Of a stretch of DNA of 26,549 nucleotides, positions 21,800 to 26,549 are shown piece by piece. The notes beneath the pieces are model-generated. The model worked only from the letters and a program-made list of their open reading frames with translations. It did not search any database and was not told the DNA's origin. Source of the stretch: an uncultured Collinsella sp. (lineage in GTDB: Bacteria; Actinomycetota; Coriobacteriia; Coriobacteriales; Coriobacteriaceae); contig CAKTVQ010000021.1 in assembly GCA_934630375.1 (NCBI GenBank), positions 1 to 26,549 on the forward strand, given 5' to 3'. Numbering within the stretch: position 1 is the stretch's first letter; each line of letters opens with the position of its first letter. The position numbers were made by a program, and so were the translations under genes.

Positions 21800-23524
21800 G
21801 TGGACGAGGAAGCAAGCATCATCCTGGGGGATGCCATCGCCTTTTGCCAGCGCGACGGCCAAGATGCACGCCTCATCAACATGCTGGGGCAATCGCGCGC
21901 CATAAGCCTGACCGAAGATACGCTCACGATCGAGGCCCCCTCGCGCTTTGCCATCGCGCAGCTCAAAAAGCATCAGCCGACCATTGAGGCCTATCTGGAA
22001 GAAATCGCCTTTGCACCGATCGCGCTCGACATCGTGGCACCGCAAGGCGCAACGGCCGAATCTGCTGCCGCGACGGCGCCCGCCACGGCTCCCGTTGCTT
22101 TCCCGGCGGTGCCGGCCTCCGCAGGCGACGTGCCGACAATCGAGCACCAGCACGGCGATGTTTCCCGTGAAACCATGGCACCGTTGCCGACCGCGGCGGC
22201 GACGTCAACGAACGCACCCGTCACGCACATGCCTATCGCTCACGACGCAGCGGCGGGCGCGGATTCGGGCATTGCAATCAAGAACACGCTCTCGGCCGAT
22301 GATTTTCGTCGCATGATGAACCAGATGAAGGGCGGAGCGCCGACTAAGTCCACGCAAGCTGCGACCCCCGCTTCACCCATGCCAGCACCGACCGTACCGG
22401 CCGAGCAGAATACGGATGGAGCCCCGCTCGCCGCGAACTCAAAATTTACCTTTGAGAACTTTGTCTACGGCCCCGAGAACAGCCATGCCTATCGCTCGGC
22501 ACTCAAGTTTGCCGCCCTCGCGGACGAGCGCGGCACGTGCACATCACTGTTCATCTACGGCAAATCGGGCCTGGGCAAGACGCACCTGCTGCTTGCCATC
22601 AAAAACGAGCTCGCCGAGAAGTCGCCCGAGATCAAGGTCAAGTATGCCAACTCCCAGGCATACCTGGACGACCTGATGACCGAGTTCGACCGCCAAAAGA
22701 AGAGCAACGCCCCCATCATGCAGGCATACCACGGCGTGGACGTGCTCATCATCGATGACATCCAAAACATCATCGGCAAGCGCGCGAGCGTGGACTACTT
22801 TTTCCAGCTCATGGACGAGTTCATCCGCAACAACAAGAAGGTCGTCATCGCGGCAGACCGCGCCCCCAAGGACCTGAGTATGGACGAGCGTCTGACCAGC
22901 CGCTTCAACGCCGGCATGCTCTGCCTGGTCGCAGAGCCCAGCTACGAGATGAAATACAAGATCTTGCAGCGCTATTACGAGAACACCATCGTCGCCGCTC
23001 CCGAGGCAGGCGACGACTCGCTGCTGGCGGCCTATGGGGGCGACGGCGGGCACCTGACCGACGAGCACTTTAAACACATGGCCGAGGTCTCGGGCACCAA
23101 CATCCGCGAACTCGAGAGCTTTTGCGAGCGCTGCGCCGGCGAGGCGGGAGACCGCGAGCGCGAGGGCGGGGAGCTCACCTTTGACGATATCGACGCCATC
23201 GCCAGCCAGTACTTCGACACATCGGCCAAAAAGATCAACGTCCAGACGGTTCAGTCCGTCATCGAAGAGCAGTACGGCGTGACGCACGAGGAGCTCATCG
23301 GCCCGCGTCGCAACGCCAATATCGCCAAAGCACGCCATATCGCTATCTACCTGGCCATCGAGATGTGCGAGATGACGACCACGGCGGTGGGTGCCGAATT
23401 TGGCAACCGCAACCACTCGACCGTCAGCACGAGTTACAAAAAGGTCCAGAAGATGATCCAGGAAGACCGCACCGTCACCGAAGACCTCAAGTCGCTGCGC
23501 GATAAAATTACACTGCGCTCGTAG
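21800..23524 (+). CDS. dnaA: Chromosomal replication initiator DnaA
   Basis: 574 residues, longer than usual because of an Ala/Pro/Thr-rich domain II (about 77-215). Domain I (1-76) is divergent. Domain III starts at about 216 (F-T-F-E-N-F-V-Y-G-P-E-N). It has Walker A G254-K-S-G-L-G-K-T261, Walker B V-L-I-I-D-D-I-Q, and D-E-R-L-T-S-R-F with the arginine-finger region. Domain IV aligns without gaps to the C-terminal DNA-binding part of E. coli DnaA. Arg504 matches Arg399, and the recognition helix reads G535-N-R-N-H-S-T-V542 instead of G-G-R-D-H-T-T-V. Asp433 is therefore replaced by Asn538, Thr435 by Ser540, and Pro423 by Thr528; His and the second Thr are kept. It starts with GTG at 21800, following GGGAGAG. 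A parS-like site lies inside domain II. DnaA melts oriC and loads the helicase. Confidence 0.97.
   Translation: MDEEASIILGDAIAFCQRDGQDARLINMLGQSRAISLTEDTLTIEAPSRFAIAQLKKHQPTIEAYLEEIAFAPIALDIVAPQGATAESAAATAPATAPVAFPAVPASAGDVPTIEHQHGDVSRETMAPLPTAAATSTNAPVTHMPIAHDAAAGADSGIAIKNTLSADDFRRMMNQMKGGAPTKSTQAATPASPMPAPTVPAEQNTDGAPLAANSKFTFENFVYGPENSHAYRSALKFAALADERGTCTSLFIYGKSGLGKTHLLLAIKNELAEKSPEIKVKYANSQAYLDDLMTEFDRQKKSNAPIMQAYHGVDVLIIDDIQNIIGKRASVDYFFQLMDEFIRNNKKVVIAADRAPKDLSMDERLTSRFNAGMLCLVAEPSYEMKYKILQRYYENTIVAAPEAGDDSLLAAYGGDGGHLTDEHFKHMAEVSGTNIRELESFCERCAGEAGDREREGGELTFDDIDAIASQYFDTSAKKINVQTVQSVIEEQYGVTHEELIGPRRNANIAKARHIAIYLAIEMCEMTTTAVGAEFGNRNHSTVSTSYKKVQKMIQEDRTVTEDLKSLRDKITLRS
22159..22174. 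promoter_or_regulatory. parS-like site inside dnaA
   Basis: TGTTTCCCGTGAAACC differs from the perfect parS at two of 16 positions, with both half-site cores GTTTC and GAAAC intact. It falls in the poorly constrained domain II linker, where a DNA site could be kept without cost to the protein. Confidence 0.6.
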
Positions 23525-23539
23525 GGAAATAGAGACACC

Positions 23540-23548
23540 TGTTGAAAA
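23540..23548 (-). promoter_or_regulatory. DnaA-box-like site TTTTCAACA
   Basis: Perfect match, on the minus strand, to the sites at 20286 and 20339. It starts 16 bases after the dnaA stop. Confidence 0.6.
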
Positions 23549-23558
23549 CTTGTCGAAA
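23544..23558. repeat. 15-base origin motif, copy 2
   Basis: GAAAACTTGTCGAAA, one base different from 20354-20368, and overlapping the inverted DnaA-box-like site. Confidence 0.55.
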
Positions 23559-23621
23559 CCACGGGCATAAGGTGTCTAAAACCCAACCCGCGGTGATGAA
23601 AAGTTTTGCGCAGGTTTTGAA

Positions 23622-23630
23622 CGTGGAAAA
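23622..23630 (-). promoter_or_regulatory. DnaA-box-like site TTTTCCACG
   Basis: One base from TTTTCCACA, a box variant used in other Gram-positives. Confidence 0.45.
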
Positions 23631-23694
23631 CCACCCCTGTTGCACACAGGTTACTGTCGATTCTCTTTCTGGGTCTGACCTGCGTCTTTGGGAG

Positions 23695-23703
23695 TAATCA
23701 ACA
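23695..23703 (+). promoter_or_regulatory. DnaA-box-like site next to the trios
   Basis: TAATCAACA lies 12 bases before the first DnaA-trio, the place where a box must sit to feed DnaA onto single-stranded DNA. Confidence 0.5.
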
Positions 23704-23715
23704 GTTTCGTCAGTG

Positions 23716-23730
23716 CTATTACTATTATTA
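23716..23730 (-). promoter_or_regulatory. Five consecutive DnaA-trio triplets
   Basis: Plus strand CTATTACTATTATTA; the complementary strand read 3' to 5' is GAT AAT GAT AAT AAT, five repeats of the 3'-(G/A)AT-5' trio. An AT-rich tract (23731-23762) follows. Confidence 0.65.
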
Positions 23731-23762
23731 AGATATTTATATCTATAGAAAGGTATTAAAAG

Positions 23763-24866
23763 ATGAAGTTCACCGTCAGCCAGAGCTCGCTTACACAAGC
23801 CATCGGCGTCGTTATGAAGGGTGTCGCTTCGGCATCCACCCTCCCCATCCTGTCGGGCGTGCTCGTTAAGGCCCAAGACGGCATCTTGGAATTCCAGACC
23901 TCTAACTACACCATCTCGATCCGTCATCGCATCGCGGCGCATGTCGAAGAAGAGGGCGAGATGGTTATTCCCTGTAAAATGCTCTCCAATATCACCAAGA
24001 CCCTCCCCGATGCCCCGGTCACCTTTGAGCTGTCCGAGCGCCAGGTGCTGATTGGTTGCGAGAAGAGCTCTTTTAGGCTGAACACGCTCGATGCCAATGA
24101 CTTCCCCGAGTTTCCGGCCTATGCCATCGAGAGTGCCGTGGAGCTGCCGACCGATGTCTTGTCCGAAATGGTCGGCCGCGTGTGGCGCGTCACCTCGACC
24201 GACAAGGCTCGCCCCATCCTGGGCGGCGTGCACATGAAGGTCGAGAACAACACCGTACGCCTGGTAGCGACCGATTCCTTCCGCTTGGCCGTGTGCGATA
24301 CGCAGGTCGAGACCTCGACCCTCGAAGGCTCCTTTGAACTCAACGTTCCGGCTGACGCCTTTAACGACGCGCTGAACATCATGGCCAGCCAGGCGACCAT
24401 CATGATCGGGGCTACCGACACCCAGGTCGTCTTCGAGGCCGGCAACACCACCTACGTGTCGCGCCGCATCGAGGGCGTGTATCCCAACTACAAGCAGCTC
24501 ATCCCCGATTCGTGCGTGACGAGCGTCAAGATCGACGTCGCCGCCTTTAACGCCGCCCTCAAGCGCGTGGCCGTTATCGCGAGCGCCAACCCCGCCGTCA
24601 AGTTCGAGATCGATGTCGAGAACGGGCAGATGGGCCTGTCCTCCATTTCCAATGACCAGGACCTTGCGCAGGAGACGATCGATGTCGAGGCCGAGGGCGA
24701 GTCGGGTACCATCGCCTTCAACTACCATTACATCTTCGGCTGCCTCAATGCCCTGTCCAAGGAGAAGGAGATCACGCTGGAGCTCAAGAGCTACTCGCAG
24801 GCGGGCATCTTTAAGTCCTACGATAAGATCAACTACCTGTACCTGGTCATGCCGGTCCGCATCTAG
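23763..24866 (+). CDS. dnaN: DNA polymerase III beta sliding clamp
   Basis: 367 residues, family length, with the three-domain clamp fold. The N-terminus reads M-K-F-T-V-S-Q-S-S-L-T-Q-A-I, with S-T-L-P-I-L-S-G-V-L-V following. The C-terminal N-Y-L-Y-L-V-M-P-V-R-I is the conserved end that helps form the partner-binding pocket. The clamp rings DNA and tethers the polymerase and repair factors. AAAGG lies upstream of the ATG. It follows the dnaA-dnaN origin gap and precedes recF by nine bases. Confidence 0.97.
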   Translation: MKFTVSQSSLTQAIGVVMKGVASASTLPILSGVLVKAQDGILEFQTSNYTISIRHRIAAHVEEEGEMVIPCKMLSNITKTLPDAPVTFELSERQVLIGCEKSSFRLNTLDANDFPEFPAYAIESAVELPTDVLSEMVGRVWRVTSTDKARPILGGVHMKVENNTVRLVATDSFRLAVCDTQVETSTLEGSFELNVPADAFNDALNIMASQATIMIGATDTQVVFEAGNTTYVSRRIEGVYPNYKQLIPDSCVTSVKIDVAAFNAALKRVAVIASANPAVKFEIDVENGQMGLSSISNDQDLAQETIDVEAEGESGTIAFNYHYIFGCLNALSKEKEITLELKSYSQAGIFKSYDKINYLYLVMPVRI

Positions 24867-24875
24867 CGCTGCGCC

Positions 24876-25982
24876 ATGACCATGTTCGCCCGCGATCTTT
24901 CCGTCGCGCACTACCGCAGCTTCGATAGCTATCGCCTTGCCCTGGACGAGGGCGTGACGATACTTGCGGGACCCAACGCGGCGGGAAAGACCAATCTCAT
25001 AGAGGCGCTGCAGCTGCTGACGAGCGGCGCCTCGTTTAGGCATCCGACCGCAGCCGAGCTCGTCCATGACGGCGTGGGCTCGTGCAAGATCGAGCTGAGG
25101 CTCGAGGGCGACGGCCGCGTGCTTGATATGGGATTGAGCGCGGAGGACGGTAAGCGCTCGTTTAGCCGCAACGGCAAGAGATGCTCTGCCGCCGGTGTGC
25201 GCGGGGTTCTGCCGAGCGTGCTGTTTTGCCCCGACCATCTGGACATGGTTAAGCGCGGCGCCAGTGTGCGCCGCGCCGCCCTCGATGACTTTGGCATGCA
25301 GCTGAGCGCACGCTATGCCGATCTTGCGAACACCTATGGGCGCTGCGTGACCCAGCGCAACGCCTTGCTCAAGGAGACCTGGTGCTGTCGCGAGATGCTC
25401 GGCGCGTGGAACGATTCGATTGCCCGCGCGGGTTCGGCCCTGCTCGTGCACCGGTTGGCCCTGCTCGACCGGCTGGCGGGCCATGTGCACACTGCCTACG
25501 GGCAAGTGGCGTCAGGTGAGGTCGCCAACGTGACCTATGCGTCCACGCTGGGGGATTTGCCCCAGGTCGAGGATCGCGAAGAGCTGAAGGGCTGGGCGTA
25601 CGAGCGCATGCTAGCTGCCCTTGATGAGCACGCCGACGAGGAAATTCGCCGCGGCGTGACGTTGGTGGGACCGCATCGCGACGAGATTGAGTTCACCGTG
25701 GCGGGTCGCTCCGCCCGTTCATTTGCCAGCCAAGGACAGCAGCGTACGCTGGTGCTGTCCTGGAAGGTGGCCGAGGTTGCCGTGGCTCGCGATGTCCTGG
25801 GCACCGCCCCACTGCTGCTTCTGGACGACGTGATGAGCGAGCTCGACGGCGAGCGTCGCGGAGCTTTCCTGCGGCTGATCGGCGATGATATCCAGACGGT
25901 CATAACTACGACCAACCTGGGGTACTTTACCGATGACCTGCTTGATCGAGCCAAGGTGGTGAGCATGGGTGAGACGTGCTAA
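24876..25982 (+). CDS. recF: DNA replication and repair protein RecF
   Basis: 368 residues, family length. It is an SMC-like ATPase that helps load RecA at gaps via RecO and RecR. The Walker A is G32-P-N-A-A-G-K-T39 and the signature is S-Q-G-Q-Q-R-T-L-V-L-S. The Walker B and D-loop follow as L-L-L-L-D-D-V-M-S-E-L-D. Two ATG codons, 24876 and 24882, are possible, and neither has a clear ribosome binding site, so the gene probably depends on coupling to dnaN. It overlaps the next gene by 14 bases. Confidence 0.96.
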   Translation: MTMFARDLSVAHYRSFDSYRLALDEGVTILAGPNAAGKTNLIEALQLLTSGASFRHPTAAELVHDGVGSCKIELRLEGDGRVLDMGLSAEDGKRSFSRNGKRCSAAGVRGVLPSVLFCPDHLDMVKRGASVRRAALDDFGMQLSARYADLANTYGRCVTQRNALLKETWCCREMLGAWNDSIARAGSALLVHRLALLDRLAGHVHTAYGQVASGEVANVTYASTLGDLPQVEDREELKGWAYERMLAALDEHADEEIRRGVTLVGPHRDEIEFTVAGRSARSFASQGQQRTLVLSWKVAEVAVARDVLGTAPLLLLDDVMSELDGERRGAFLRLIGDDIQTVITTTNLGYFTDDLLDRAKVVSMGETC

Positions 25983-26532
25983 TTACGAGCGCGAGAGCGA
26001 GACAGTCGCCTTCAGTGGATTTTTGAACGCAGAGCGCCAGCGCATCCTGGCGTCCGCGACCCCCGAGCGCCGTGCGCAGATGGAGGCTGCCGAGGAGTCG
26101 CGCACGGTCTATCGCGCATGGAACGCGGTGTGCTCGGGCACGCGCGAGGGACGGCATGTGACGGGACTGCGCTACCTGCCCGAGTCCAATGAGCTGCTGG
26201 TGTATCTCGACTCGCCCTCGTGGACGCAGGAAATGACGCTGTTGCGCGAGATCATCCGCGCGCGCATGGAGCGCGCCGGTGCGCATGTGGACGGCCTGGT
26301 GTTCAAAACTACCGCGCCCGGTCACACGCCGCCCGCCGCCAAGGAACGCCTGCGCCCGGCGACGACCGAGCGACCGCCGGCCCCGCACGCCGACCTAAGT
26401 GAGGCCGAGCGTACCGAGATCGAGCGCCAAGTGGCGCCCATCGAAGACCAAAAACTGCGCGAGGCCCTCGAGAATGCCATGAGAGCCAGTGCCGAGTGGG
26501 CCAAGGGCGTGCAAAGCAAAAAAGAGCCTTAA
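25969..26532 (+). CDS. dciA: DUF721 protein, DciA-like helicase loader
   Basis: 187 residues. The central part (about 45-115) has the DUF721/DciA pattern: V-Y-R-A-W-N-A-V, then L-L-V-Y-L-D-S-P-S-W-T-Q-E-M, L-L-R-E-I-I and a C-terminal V-D-G-L-V-F-K. DciA proteins help load the replicative helicase DnaB in bacteria lacking DnaC or DnaI. The tail (about 120-187) is charged, rich in Pro and Ala, and probably disordered. It starts with GTG at 25969 inside recF. In this gene order gyrB normally follows, just beyond the window. Confidence 0.85.
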   Translation: MRRANYERESETVAFSGFLNAERQRILASATPERRAQMEAAEESRTVYRAWNAVCSGTREGRHVTGLRYLPESNELLVYLDSPSWTQEMTLLREIIRARMERAGAHVDGLVFKTTAPGHTPPAAKERLRPATTERPPAPHADLSEAERTEIERQVAPIEDQKLREALENAMRASAEWAKGVQSKKEP

Positions 26533-26549
26533 ATCGCATCTGGTGGCCT

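Larger units (their letters stand above)
23525..23762. other. Origin region, downstream half (putative oriC2 with unwinding element)
   Basis: The 238-base dnaA-dnaN gap. From left to right it holds an inverted TTTTCAACA (23540-23548), TTTTCATCA (23594-23602, minus) and TTTTCCACG (23622-23630, minus). Next come TAATCAACA (23695-23703), five DnaA-trio triplets (23716-23730) and a very AT-rich tract to the dnaN start. Boxes, a short spacer, trios and AT-rich DNA in that order and strand sense match the basal unwinding element described for Bacillus subtilis. Confidence 0.7.

Noticed and set aside
23508..25505. A 665-codon open frame on the minus strand
   Set aside because: Antisense to dnaN and recF, both clearly real. 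The product has no recognisable motif.

Overview
The window is about 26.5 kb of a moderately high-GC Gram-positive chromosome centred on the replication origin. The gene order rpmH-rnpA-yidD-yidC-jag-rsmG-parA-parB on one side and dnaA-dnaN-recF-DUF721 on the other, with no mnmE or mnmG between jag and rsmG, is the actinobacterial origin arrangement. An LPxTG adhesin, a paired set of WYL regulators, an exonuclease-fused DinG and an unusual ATPase gene directly before dnaA suggest a gut Coriobacteriia member, most likely Collinsella-like. The genus is inference from protein character and gene order, not from a search.

Layout. 1-19: start of a minus-strand gene, probably purB. 20-447: a non-coding stretch of hairpin repeats carrying copies of a tRNA 3' end. 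448-522: tRNA-Gly(CCC) on the minus strand with its own promoter and terminator. 820-4251: a 1143-residue LPxTG adhesin with an N-terminal thioester domain and six Cna-B/SpaA-like domains. 4318-7734 (minus): a small membrane protein and a large membrane protein built on a degenerate M28 peptidase fold split by a long acidic disordered insert. 7933-9859: two overlapping WYL regulators. 9856-13709 (minus): ddl, then an exonuclease-DinG helicase. 13795-14847: rlmN.

15047-20086 (minus) is the left arm of the origin: rpmH, rnpA, yidD, yidC and jag up to a strong terminator, then rsmG, parA, parB and a small membrane protein. Three perfect parS sites lie between rsmG and parA. The rsmG-parA-parB segment is visibly AT-richer than its neighbours. 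20432-26532 (plus) is the right arm: a GHKL-ATPase/Q-rich/winged-helix protein, dnaA, dnaN, recF and a DUF721 (DciA-like) gene.

The two large non-coding gaps, 20087-20431 and 23525-23762, look like the two halves of a bipartite oriC. Both carry variant DnaA boxes of the form TTTTCAACA. The second also has five consecutive DnaA-trio triplets beside an AT-rich stretch. DnaA itself has substitutions in its DNA-recognition helix (GNRNHSTV instead of GGRDHTTV), which may explain the variant boxes. Together the window encodes initiation (DnaA, DciA-like), clamp (DnaN), repair (RecF, DinG), segregation (ParAB-parS), membrane insertion (YidC/YidD/Jag) and RNA maturation (RnpA, RsmG, RlmN). The least described component is the GHKL/Q-rich/winged-helix gene 15 bases upstream of dnaA.
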